In this document: piece by piece, positions 1 to 6,334 of the stretch | Position numbering within the stretch: position 1 is the first letter of the stretch | Layout of the letters: each line of letters starts with the position of its first letter | Source of the DNA: Actinomycetota bacterium | GTDB taxonomy: Bacteria > Actinomycetota > Acidimicrobiia > Acidimicrobiales > JAHWLA01 | NCBI GenBank assembly: GCA_019347595.1 | Contig: JAHWLA010000113.1 | Span: 1 to 8,721 of the forward strand | DNA length: 8,721 nt | Direction of reading: 5' to 3' | Translations under genes and position numbers: made by a program | The notes under the pieces: generated by a model | Database searches by the model: none | What the model saw: the letters and a program-made list of their open reading frames with translations, nothing else | Told to the model about the DNA's origin: nothing

Positions 1-139
1 CCTCTTCGCCATTCCCCGCACGGCGGGCTGGCTGGCGCACTGGATCGAGCTGCTCGACCAGGACCAGAAGATCTACCGGCCGCGGCAGCTCTACGTCGGG
101 GCCGAAGAACGCGAGTACGTCCCCATGGGCCGGCGCTAG
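1..139 (+). CDS. Citrate synthase, C-terminal end (partial)
   Basis: This is the last 45 codons of a gene that begins outside the window, read from base 2 to the TAG at 137-139. The peptide contains FAIPRTAGWLAHWIE, then KIYRPRQLYVG and EYVPMG. This is the recognisable C-terminal signature of citrate synthases (GWxxHWxE followed by RPxQxYxG); the arginine in RPRQ belongs to the conserved C-terminal segment. The enzyme condenses acetyl-CoA with oxaloacetate, the entry step of the TCA cycle, in the cytoplasm. Actinobacteria often carry several paralogues, including 2-methylcitrate synthase, and the part seen here cannot separate them, so no symbol is given. The next gene starts 13 bases downstream on the same strand, so read-through into the sigma factor is likely. 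Confidence 0.85.
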   Translation, partial: LFAIPRTAGWLAHWIELLDQDQKIYRPRQLYVGAEEREYVPMGRR

Positions 140-152
140 GCCGACCCGGTAC

Positions 153-617
153 ATGCCCGGAGTCGGGGATGTCTACCGGACGCTGGCGCCTGCCGTGCTC
201 GGGTACCTGCGTGCCCAGCGGGCGCCCGAGCCCGAGGACCTGCTGGGGGAGGTGTTCGTGCAGGTGGCGCGCGACCTGCCCCGCTTCAAGGGTGACGACG
301 CCGCACTCCGGCGCTGGGTGTTCGCCATCGCGCACAACCGCCTGCTCGATGCCCGCCGGCGCCAGGGACGCCGCCCGCCGCCGGCGAGCGGGGTGATCCC
401 CGACCGCCCGGCCTCGCTGCCCGCCGAGCCGCTCGACCCGGCGCTGGTGAAGGCGTTGGGCGCATTGACGCCGGAGCAGCGGGAGGTGATCGTCCTGCGG
501 TTCGTCGCCGACCTGCCGCTGGAGGACGTGGCGCGCATCGTCAGCCGGCGGGTCGGGGCGGTGAAGGCGCTCCAGCACCGCGCCCTCGACGCGCTCGCCA
601 AAGCCCTCGCCACCTAG
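153..617 (+). CDS. ECF-type RNA polymerase sigma factor (sigma-70 family)
   Basis: A 154-residue protein with the two-domain layout of extracytoplasmic-function sigma factors. Region 2 spans about residues 7-72 and includes EDLLGEVFVQVARDLPRF and RRWVFAIAHNRLLDARRR, the core-binding and -10 recognition helices. A short Pro-rich linker follows (about 74-95). Region 4 (about 96-153) carries LTPEQREVIVLRFV and the helix-turn-helix ending VGAVKALQHRAL, which reads the -35 element. It would direct RNA polymerase to a dedicated regulon; which one cannot be read from sequence. ATG at 153 is the only sensible start: no in-frame start lies close upstream, and no clear Shine-Dalgarno sequence is visible. 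The gene follows citrate synthase after 13 bases and ends just before a large hairpin. The next gene encodes a membrane protein that could be its regulator. ECF subgroup not assigned. Confidence 0.93.
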   Translation: MPGVGDVYRTLAPAVLGYLRAQRAPEPEDLLGEVFVQVARDLPRFKGDDAALRRWVFAIAHNRLLDARRRQGRRPPPASGVIPDRPASLPAEPLDPALVKALGALTPEQREVIVLRFVADLPLEDVARIVSRRVGAVKALQHRALDALAKALAT

Positions 618-630
618 CCCGCCCTCCTCG

Positions 631-680
631 TTCTGGTCCCCCGATCGCGCGCTATGGCGCGCGATCGGGGGACCAGAACG
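631..680. terminator. Perfect 23-bp inverted repeat with 4-base loop, probable terminator
   Basis: Bases 631-653 are exactly complementary to 658-680, leaving the loop TATG at 654-657. The stem begins 13 bases after the sigma-factor stop codon. Four T residues follow at 687-690, not directly at the stem foot, so this is not a textbook intrinsic terminator. Long stems with a poor U-tract are common downstream of genes in high-GC actinobacteria, and termination or mRNA 3'-end protection is the likeliest role. If it terminates, the next gene needs its own promoter within 681-735. A dispersed intergenic repeat is the main alternative. Confidence 0.6.
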
Positions 681-735
681 GCAGATTTTCCGCCGCGAGG
701 CCGTATCCCGGGGGTGGGGGGCGGCGCTTACACCG

Positions 736-1521
736 GTGATGAACGAGCACGACGCCCTCATTCGCCGTCTGCAGCACCTCGGCACCGCACCGGTCGACTC
801 CGGCGTGGCCGCGTCGCACCTGGCGGGCCTGTCGACGATCGCACCGGCGCCCGTCCAGCCTTTCAAGCGCGGCCACCTGATGGTGGTCGGCGCCATGGTG
901 GCGACGACGTTCGTGAGCAGCACCGCTATGGCGGGCGCCATGACCGGCCGGCTCCCCGGGCCCGCGCAGGACGTGGCCCACACCGTGCTCGCCAAGGTGG
1001 GCACCGACGTGCCTCGCAGCGAAAAGGGCCAGGCCCGCGCCGCGGCGGCCAAGGCGGCCAACGGCGAGCGCAAGGCGGCCAAGGGCGGGGCCGACGACGG
1101 CGCCCCCGGCGTGGCCCGCTTCCTCGGGGACGAGACCACCCCGTGCACCCTGCCCGACGGCTCGCCGTTCGAGGGCACCCACGGTGAGTACGTGGCTGCG
1201 CACCCGGACGATCCCGACACCCCCGACGTCAACGAGCGCGAGCTTGCCGCCCAGTCGCCGTGTGGGATGCCGCTCGACGCCGTGGACGCCACGCACGACC
1301 CGGCCGCCGACAAGGGCAAGGGCAAGGGCAACGACGGCGGCGGGAAGCCTGCCACCCGTCCCGCGGGCGGCAAGCCCGCCACCACCGGCAAGCCGACGAC
1401 CACGACCACCACGACCGTCGAGGCCGAGAGCAACACCGGCACCGACGGCGGCGACGGCGACGGCGAGACCGAGCAGCGCACCCGCCGTACGGGCCGGCCC
1501 ACCACGACGGTCCAGCCCTAG
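736..1521 (+). CDS. Single-pass membrane protein, possible anti-sigma-like partner of the ECF factor
   Basis: A 261-residue protein of unassigned family. Residues 1-47 form a short N-terminal part (EHDALIRRLQHLGTAPVD) predicted to be cytoplasmic. One hydrophobic segment follows at about 48-68. The outside part begins LPGPAQDVAHTVLAKVG, continues through an Ala/Lys-rich stretch (about 98-117) and a more ordered region with two cysteines (Cys137, Cys176) that could form a disulphide, and ends in a low-complexity Gly/Lys/Thr/Asp tail containing two GGKPAT copies and seven consecutive threonines. A small N-terminal cytoplasmic segment, one membrane helix and an external domain directly downstream of an ECF sigma gene fits a membrane-bound anti-sigma factor. 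No zinc anti-sigma HxxxCxxC motif is present, so this role is inference. Start: GTG 736 or the adjacent ATG 739; no clear Shine-Dalgarno sequence, only a G-rich run at 711-722. It is separated from the sigma gene by 118 bases that hold a strong hairpin. Confidence 0.7.
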   Translation: MMNEHDALIRRLQHLGTAPVDSGVAASHLAGLSTIAPAPVQPFKRGHLMVVGAMVATTFVSSTAMAGAMTGRLPGPAQDVAHTVLAKVGTDVPRSEKGQARAAAAKAANGERKAAKGGADDGAPGVARFLGDETTPCTLPDGSPFEGTHGEYVAAHPDDPDTPDVNERELAAQSPCGMPLDAVDATHDPAADKGKGKGNDGGGKPATRPAGGKPATTGKPTTTTTTTVEAESNTGTDGGDGDGETEQRTRRTGRPTTTVQP

Positions 1522-1528
1522 CCGGCGT

Positions 1529-1586
1529 CCCACAGTCCCGAGTACATGTGCGACGGATTCCGTCGCACATGTACTCGGGACGTGGG
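1529..1586. terminator. Long inverted repeat between convergent genes, probable bidirectional terminator
   Basis: Bases 1535-1557 are perfectly complementary to 1559-1581. Allowing one bulged A at 1534, the stem extends to 1529-1533 paired with 1582-1586, about 28 bp in all. The folded loop is ATT at about 1557-1559. It fills the gap between the + strand stop at 1519-1521 and the - strand stop at 1589-1591 almost exactly, as expected for a shared terminator of convergent genes. No T-run follows on either strand. Its arms differ in sequence from the hairpin at 631-680, though both have a 23-bp perfect core. Confidence 0.6.
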
Positions 1587-1588
1587 GT

Positions 1589-2458
1589 TCAGGCGCCGTA
1601 GCCGACGGCGAGCAGGCGGTCACCGTCGGGCAGGCGGTAGTACACCTGCCAGTGGTAGTAGCCGTAGTACGCCCGCTCGTCCGCCCGCATCTCCTCGGCG
1701 TAGGCCGTCACCGCCCGCACATACCGTTGACTGCGGTTGTAGTTGAACAGCGCGTTGGCCATGTTCCCCGGGGCGCCGTTGCGCTTGAGCAGCCGGGCGG
1801 CCGCCAGCATGGCGTCGCGGTTGGAGTTGATGTCGCCCCCCGCGCCGTACTGCTCCCACGTCGAGGGCAGGAACTGCATCGGCCCTTGCGCCCCTGCCGT
1901 GCTCGTGCCCCGGATGCGCCCCATGCGCGTCTCCACCAGGTGGATGGCGGCCAGGTACTGCCACGGCACCCCGATCTGGCGCTCGGCGTCCTTGTAGTAC
2001 CCCAGCAGCTCCTCGGTCGGCGCGGGGGGCACGATGCGCCACGGCGGCAGCGCTGTCCCGGGCTTGGTCAGGGCCCGCAGCTCCACCCCGGCTGTGATGT
2101 TGGCCCGCGCTGTGGCGGCCAGGGATGCGGGCAGGCGGCCCACCACGTCGTCGATCCACTCCGGCTTGGCCGCCACCGCCCGGTAGGCCACCTGCTGCTC
2201 GTGGCCCGCCCGCTCCAACACGGCGGGCGGCGTGGCGGGGTCGCGCACGGCGGCTTCGGCGGCGGCGATCTGGGCGGCCAGCCCGGCCGGGTCGTCGGCG
2301 GCCAGGGGCGGCCCCGGCGGCAGGGTGGTGGTCGTGGTCGGCGGGAGCGTCGTGGTGGTGGTCGGCGGGAGCGTCGTGGTGGTCGTCGCCTCGTCGTCGC
2401 CCGACGAGCAGGCGCCGGACAGCACGGCGAGGACGAGCAGGGCAGCAGGAAGGCGCAT
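1589..2458 (-). CDS. Lytic transglycosylase lipoprotein (murein hydrolase)
   Basis: A 289-residue exported protein. Residues 1-17 form a lipoprotein signal peptide ending in LSGAC, a relaxed lipobox, with Cys17 as the likely lipidated residue. A surface linker follows with three exact TTTTTLPP copies (residues 25-48), then a helical region rich in Ala (about 55-130). The catalytic domain (about 150-258) contains LAAIHLVETRMGR with the expected catalytic Glu176, then GAQGPMQFLPSTWEQYG (189-205) and FNYNRSQRYVRAVTAYAEEM (238-257). The VETRxG plus GPMQFxPSTW signature belongs to lytic transglycosylases, which cleave the MurNAc-GlcNAc bond of peptidoglycan to leave 1,6-anhydroMurNAc. The protein probably acts outside the membrane in wall remodelling. 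It is the second gene of an operon: its ATG lies 5 bases after the stop of the dehydrogenase gene. The exact glycoside hydrolase family (GH23 or GH103-like) is uncertain. Confidence 0.88.
   Translation of the reverse strand: MRLPAALLVLAVLSGACSSGDDEATTTTTLPPTTTTTLPPTTTTTLPPGPPLAADDPAGLAAQIAAAEAAVRDPATPPAVLERAGHEQQVAYRAVAAKPEWIDDVVGRLPASLAATARANITAGVELRALTKPGTALPPWRIVPPAPTEELLGYYKDAERQIGVPWQYLAAIHLVETRMGRIRGTSTAGAQGPMQFLPSTWEQYGAGGDINSNRDAMLAAARLLKRNGAPGNMANALFNYNRSQRYVRAVTAYAEEMRADERAYYGYYHWQVYYRLPDGDRLLAVGYGA
2315..2386 (-). repeat. Three 24-bp tandem repeats encoding TTTTTLPP
   Basis: Inside the transglycosylase gene, three consecutive 24-base units (2363-2386, 2339-2362, 2315-2338 in coding order) each encode TTTTTLPP, residues 25-48. 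They form an extended Thr/Pro spacer between the lipid anchor and the enzyme domain. The units are nearly identical at DNA level, differing at synonymous positions, so copy number could vary between strains by slippage without shifting frame. Confidence 0.9.
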
Positions 2459-2463
2459 CGCGC

Positions 2464-3648
2464 TCAGGGTAGGTCGGGGTCGAGCCGGAACAACCGCCCC
2501 TCCAGCGAGAGGACGTAGAGCTCACCGTCGACGTCCTCGCCGAACGACACCGGCTGCGCCACCTGCACGCCGAGGTCGCGTGCCCGCCCGTCGTTGTCGA
2601 GGACCTGCAACCGGCCTACGCAGGCGTCGGCGAATACGTACCGCCCGCCGAGCAGCGAAGCCAGGCGGGCGCCCCGGTACACGTAACCTCCGGTCACCGC
2701 GCAGGCGCCCCCGTCGAGCCGGTACTCGTGGATGGGCTCGACGGCACCCTGCGGCCGCTGCCCGCCGCGGAACGGGTGGCTGCCCTCTCGCAACGGCCAG
2801 CCGTAGTTCTCGCCGCCCTTCGACCCCGCCCGCACGACGTTGATCTCCTCCCAGGAGTTCTGCCCGACATCGGCCACCCACAGGTCCCCGGTGGCGCGGT
2901 CGAAGGAGAACCGCCAGGGGTTGCGCAGCCCGTAGGCCCACACCTCGGGCCGGGCCCCCGACCGCCCCACGAACGGGTTGTCGGCCGGGATGCCGTAGGG
3001 ACGGTCGCCCGCCGGGCGCGGGTCGATGCGCAGCAGCTTGCCGAGCAGGCGCCCCAGGTGCTGGGCGTTGCCCTGCGGGTCGCCGCTGCTGCCGCCGTCG
3101 CCCAAGCCGATCCACAGCTTCCCGTCCGGGCCGAAGAGCAGATGGCCACCGTTGTGGTTGGCGTAGGGCTGGTCGACGAACAGAACCTCGCGTCCATTGC
3201 CCGCAGCGCCTTCGTACTCCACCACGTGCGTGTCGCCCTCGGTGTCGGTGTAGTTGACGTAGAGGAAGCGGCCGTCGGGCGACCACGCCAGCCCCAGCAG
3301 CCCCTGCTCGTAGCCACGCGACACCCGGGACGACAGGTCGAGCACCGGCGGGTCGACCGCCCGCCCGTCGACGACCCGGCGCACGCGGCCCGTCTTCTCG
3401 GCCACGTAGAAGCCCGGCTCGCCGGGACGAACCGCCATGGCGAGGGGTTGCTCCAGTGAAGCCACCTCGGTGAGGTTCGCCCGCGTCGCCGCAGGCGCGT
3501 CGGACGACGGCGGTGACGAACCGGGCGACGGTGGCGACGTGGACGTCGAGCTCGGGGACGGCGTTGCGCCGCCGCCACCGCCGCACGACGATGCAACGGC
3601 GAGGGCGACGGCGACGACGACGGCGAGTGCGAGGCCACGCAGGTGCAC
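2464..3648 (-). CDS. PQQ-dependent aldose/glucose dehydrogenase (GSDH family), lipoprotein
   Basis: A 394-residue exported protein. Residues 1-22 form a signal peptide ending VASSC, with Cys22 the likely lipidation site. A Gly/Ser/Pro/Thr-rich spacer (23-54) precedes a beta-propeller-type catalytic domain (about 58-392). Family marks in order are QGLLGLAWSPDGRFLYVNYT (115-134), NHNGGHLLFGPDGKLWIGLG (164-183; His165 aligns with the catalytic base of soluble PQQ glucose dehydrogenase), YGLRNPWRFSFD (239-250), DVGQNSWEEIN (260-270) and ENYGWPLREGSH (280-291). Relatives oxidise the C1 hydroxyl of aldose sugars to lactones using pyrroloquinoline quinone and Ca2+, outside the cytoplasm. Substrate is not predictable, and no PQQ biosynthesis gene is in the window. 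The start is GTG at 3648; a -10-like TAGCCT lies six bases upstream, compatible with a leaderless message. It is the first gene of a two-gene operon with the lytic transglycosylase. Confidence 0.9.
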   Translation of the reverse strand: MHLRGLALAVVVAVALAVASSCGGGGGATPSPSSTSTSPPSPGSSPPSSDAPAATRANLTEVASLEQPLAMAVRPGEPGFYVAEKTGRVRRVVDGRAVDPPVLDLSSRVSRGYEQGLLGLAWSPDGRFLYVNYTDTEGDTHVVEYEGAAGNGREVLFVDQPYANHNGGHLLFGPDGKLWIGLGDGGSSGDPQGNAQHLGRLLGKLLRIDPRPAGDRPYGIPADNPFVGRSGARPEVWAYGLRNPWRFSFDRATGDLWVADVGQNSWEEINVVRAGSKGGENYGWPLREGSHPFRGGQRPQGAVEPIHEYRLDGGACAVTGGYVYRGARLASLLGGRYVFADACVGRLQVLDNDGRARDLGVQVAQPVSFGEDVDGELYVLSLEGRLFRLDPDLP

Positions 3649-3654
3649 CTCGCG

Positions 3655-3660
3655 AGGCTA
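3655..3660 (-). promoter_or_regulatory. Possible -10 element of the dehydrogenase-transglycosylase operon
   Basis: Read on the - strand, TAGCCT matches the TANNNT pattern of actinobacterial -10 boxes. Six bases separate it from the GTG at 3648-3646, which would put the transcription start on or next to the start codon and make the mRNA leaderless. No convincing -35 hexamer was found 16-19 bases further upstream, so support is limited. Confidence 0.35.
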
Positions 3661-3686
3661 GGGGTGCGGCGGGCGTTGCGGGGGCC

Positions 3687-3700
3687 GGCCCGTTCGGGCC
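3687..3700. repeat. Short palindrome in the divergent intergenic region
   Basis: GGCCCG at 3687-3692 pairs with CGGGCC at 3695-3700 across two central bases. It lies in the 60-160 base region separating the divergent dehydrogenase operon and the cyclic di-GMP gene, so it could be an operator. In DNA this GC-rich such a short palindrome may be chance. Confidence 0.25.
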
Positions 3701-3793
3701 ATTTCGAGAATGGACACGCCCAATGGCTCAGGGCGTCGCCTCCCGAGTCCGATCACCAGGCGAGCGGTTGTCCCACGCCCAGTGGCGAGCCGT

Positions 3794-3800
3794 GAGGAGG
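3794..3800 (+). promoter_or_regulatory. Shine-Dalgarno sequence favouring the GTG start at 3809
   Basis: GAGGAGG is a full match to the anti-Shine-Dalgarno sequence and lies eight bases before the in-frame GTG at 3809-3811. The ATG at 3710, 99 bases upstream in the same frame, has only a weak purine-rich sequence before it. This favours the shorter protein. Confidence 0.6.
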
Positions 3801-3808
3801 CAGACAGC

Positions 3809-6316
3809 GTGCAGGCGGAGCGGGCCGCCACGTCGAGGCGGTGGTGGCAAGCGCCGCCCGTCCGAGTGTGGGCGTTGACGGGGGCGGTGTCCGTCGTCGC
3901 GGTCGTGCTCTACTTCACCACGATCAGCTTCTACACCGACCCGGTGGCGCGTGGCTTCCTCGTCGCCCCGTGGGTCCTGGTCGTGCTCTTCGTCGTGGCC
4001 GAGACGTTCGTCGTCCAGCTCGTCTTCCGTCGTGAGGCCTACTCGTTCTCACTCAGCGAGATCCCGCTCGTGCTCGGCCTGTTCTTCGCGACGGCGCCCG
4101 TGCTGATCGCCGCCCATGTCGTGGGTGCGGGCGGCGCGCTGGTGGTGAAGCGTCGGCAGCGCCCGGTCAAGCTCTGCTTCAACGTGGCCCAGATGACGCT
4201 GTCGACGGGCGCCGCCGTGGCCGTGTTCCGCCTGCTCGAGCCGGGAGCAGGACCGGTCACCATGCGAGCGGCCGCCGTGACCATGGTCGCCACACTGGCC
4301 GGCGTGGTCGTGTCGGCGGCGTGCATCTCGGCCGCCATCGCCGCCTACGACGGCCGCCCGCGCACGGAGACGCTGGCGGCGTCGGTTATGGCCAACTTCC
4401 TGGCGGGGCTGACCAACACCAGCCTGGGCCTCGTCGGCGTCGTGCTGCTCTCCAGCAACAGCGGGTCGGGCTGGCTGTTGGTCGTGCCCGCTGTCGTCCT
4501 CCTCCTCGCCTACCGCAGCATCACCCTCGGCCGCGAGAAGCAGGAGGGCTTGGAGTTCCTCAACGAGGCGTCGCGGGTGCTGCACCGCGGGGCGTCGCTG
4601 GACGAGCCCATGGTGGCGTTGCTCACCCTGGCCCGGGAGACGTTCCACGCCGAGTCCGCCGAGCTGGTGCTCGTTCCCGAGGAGAACGACCGCCGCGGGC
4701 TGCGCACTGCGGTGGGGCCGGGTGCGGCCGTGTGCAGCCTCGAAGCGGTCGACCTGTCGACGATCGAGCTCTCCGCCCAACCGGGCGCCGACTCCATGGT
4801 GGCAACGCTCGACGGCGAGTCGCGTCGTCTCGGCACCATCGTGGTGGCGGGGCCGAGCGCGGCACACGGCCGCTTCTCACGCCGCCAGCTCCAGTTGTTC
4901 GAGACGTTCGTCAACCACGTCACCATGGCGCTGGAGAACGGCCTGCTGGAGACGTCGTTGGCCGAGCTCACCGCGCTCAAGGAGGAGCTGCGCTACCAGG
5001 CGTTCCACGACGACCTCACCGGTCTGGGCAACCGGGCGCTGTTCGTGAACGAGGTGGAACGCGTGATCGCTGAGGCGGGCCCGACGGAAGCCGTTGCGGT
5101 CCTGTTCGTCGACCTCGACGACTTCAAGACGGTCAACGACACGCTGGGCCACGCCGCCGGTGACGAGCTGCTCATGCGCACGGCCGAGCGGCTGCGTGAC
5201 TGCCTGCGCCCGGGAGACGTCGCCGTCCGCCTCGGCGGCGACGAGTTCGCCGTCCTGCTGGGCGGCATGCGGCCGCACCACGACGCGGTTGCCGTGGCCG
5301 AGCGGCTGCTGGCCGCGCTGCGGGAGCCGGTCACGGTGCTCGGTGAGGATGTCCACGTCGGGGCCAGCGTCGGCGTCGCCACGGCGCGGGCGCGCGGGTG
5401 CAGCGCCGACGACCTGCTGCGCAAGGCCGACGTCGCCATGTACACGGCGAAGGTCCGCGGCAAGAACCGGTGGGAGATGTTCGAGCCCGCCATGCAGCAA
5501 GCGGTCGTGGCCCGCCACGCGGCCAAGACGCAGCTCCAGCGGGCGGTCGACCGCGGCGAGTTCCTCGTGCACTACCAGCCGATGGTCGACATGTGGACGG
5601 GCGAGATCGTGGGGGCCGAGGCGCTGGTGCGGTGGTGGCATCCCGAGCGCGGGCTGCTGCCGCCCGCCGAGTTCGTGGCCGCGGCCGAAGAGCTCGGCCT
5701 GATCGGCGCCGTGGGACGGTTCGTGCTGAAGACGGCGTGCACCGAGGCCCGCTCCTGGCAGCGGGCGTTCCCGCGCCGTCGGCCCATCGTGGTGAGCGTG
5801 AACGTGTCGGCGTTCGAGTTCCGCCAAGCCGACTTCGTGGCGCAGACGGTCGACGCCATCCGCGCCTCCGGCGTGGCCGCGGGCAGCGTCGTGCTGGAAA
5901 TCACCGAGAGCGCCATGGTCGACGGCCCCACCGGGGCGGGCGACACGCTGCGGGCGCTGAAGGCGGCGGGCATCCGCCTCGCCATCGACGATTTCGGCAC
6001 GGGGTACTCCTCGCTGAGCTACCTGGAGGAGCTGTCGATCGACATCCTCAAGATCGCCAAGCCGTTCGTCGACGGACTGGCCGCCGATCGCAACCGCCCG
6101 GCGCTGGCGCAGGCGATCGTGAGCCTGGGCGAGACGCTCGACCTCGAGGTCATCGCCGAGGGCGTCGAGGGGCTCGACCAGGTCGAGGCCCTGCGAGCGA
6201 TGGGCTGTCGCTTGAGCCAGGGGTTTGCCCTGGGCAGGCCGGTCGACGCCGTAGAGATGAGGCGGCTGTTGGCCAAAGGCGTGGTCGACGTCGTCGATCT
6301 CGTGCCCACTGGCTGA
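3809..6316 (+). CDS. Membrane GGDEF-EAL protein, dual-domain cyclic di-GMP enzyme
   Basis: It is 835 residues from GTG 3809, chosen for its perfect Shine-Dalgarno sequence, or 868 from ATG 3710. Numbers below count from the ATG. Residues 53-270 contain about eight hydrophobic segments forming an integral-membrane sensor, with FSLSEIPLVLGLFF and KLCFNVAQMTLS inside it. A GAF-like region follows at about 280-415. The GGDEF domain (about 425-592) has an intact GGDEF at 509-513 and an RxxD inhibitory site (RPGD, 500-503). The EAL domain (about 605-857) has EAL at 637-639 and every expected metal and catalytic residue: Asn698, Glu730, Asp760-Asp761 (DDFGTGYSS), Lys781, Glu817 and Gln837. LKIA replaces the usual LKID at 780-783. 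Both domains therefore look active: diguanylate cyclase making c-di-GMP from two GTP, and phosphodiesterase yielding pGpG. Which dominates, and the signal sensed, cannot be told. It is divergent from the dehydrogenase operon and convergent with tesB. Confidence 0.93.
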   Translation: MQAERAATSRRWWQAPPVRVWALTGAVSVVAVVLYFTTISFYTDPVARGFLVAPWVLVVLFVVAETFVVQLVFRREAYSFSLSEIPLVLGLFFATAPVLIAAHVVGAGGALVVKRRQRPVKLCFNVAQMTLSTGAAVAVFRLLEPGAGPVTMRAAAVTMVATLAGVVVSAACISAAIAAYDGRPRTETLAASVMANFLAGLTNTSLGLVGVVLLSSNSGSGWLLVVPAVVLLLAYRSITLGREKQEGLEFLNEASRVLHRGASLDEPMVALLTLARETFHAESAELVLVPEENDRRGLRTAVGPGAAVCSLEAVDLSTIELSAQPGADSMVATLDGESRRLGTIVVAGPSAAHGRFSRRQLQLFETFVNHVTMALENGLLETSLAELTALKEELRYQAFHDDLTGLGNRALFVNEVERVIAEAGPTEAVAVLFVDLDDFKTVNDTLGHAAGDELLMRTAERLRDCLRPGDVAVRLGGDEFAVLLGGMRPHHDAVAVAERLLAALREPVTVLGEDVHVGASVGVATARARGCSADDLLRKADVAMYTAKVRGKNRWEMFEPAMQQAVVARHAAKTQLQRAVDRGEFLVHYQPMVDMWTGEIVGAEALVRWWHPERGLLPPAEFVAAAEELGLIGAVGRFVLKTACTEARSWQRAFPRRRPIVVSVNVSAFEFRQADFVAQTVDAIRASGVAAGSVVLEITESAMVDGPTGAGDTLRALKAAGIRLAIDDFGTGYSSLSYLEELSIDILKIAKPFVDGLAADRNRPALAQAIVSLGETLDLEVIAEGVEGLDQVEALRAMGCRLSQGFALGRPVDAVEMRRLLAKGVVDVVDLVPTG

Positions 6317-6334
6317 CCGCGCCTCCTCGGTCAG
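6313..6334. terminator. Small hairpin spanning the two convergent stop codons
   Basis: CTGACCG (6313-6319) pairs perfectly with CGGTCAG (6328-6334) around an eight-base loop. The stem contains the TGA of the GGDEF-EAL gene (6314-6316) on one side and the stop codon of tesB on the other (6331-6333, - strand). Only 14 bases separate the genes. A 7-bp stem without a T-tract is a weak terminator at best. Confidence 0.35.

Noticed and set aside
711..722. G-rich run before GTG 736, considered as a ribosome binding site or G-quadruplex
   Set aside because: Only two G runs and poor match and spacing for a Shine-Dalgarno sequence.
1310..1430. Repeated KGKG, GGKPAT and poly-Thr codons, considered as a repeat array
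   Set aside because: Short imperfect low-complexity coding sequence, not a tandem array with a defined unit or spacers; not CRISPR.
652..1623. Long open frame on the - strand (323 codons) opposite the membrane-protein gene
   Set aside because: Its product is Gly/Arg/Val-rich with no recognisable domain, and it runs through both hairpins. The + strand frame has a membrane helix, ordered Cys-containing region and sensible composition.
1184..2518. 444-codon + strand open frame crossing the convergent gene junction
   Set aside because: It spans the tail of one gene, the hairpin and the antisense of the transglycosylase; composition is Arg/Pro/Ala-rich shadow coding.
2522..3586. 354-codon - strand frame overlapping the dehydrogenase in another frame
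   Set aside because: Arg-rich shadow of the clearly conserved PQQ dehydrogenase frame.
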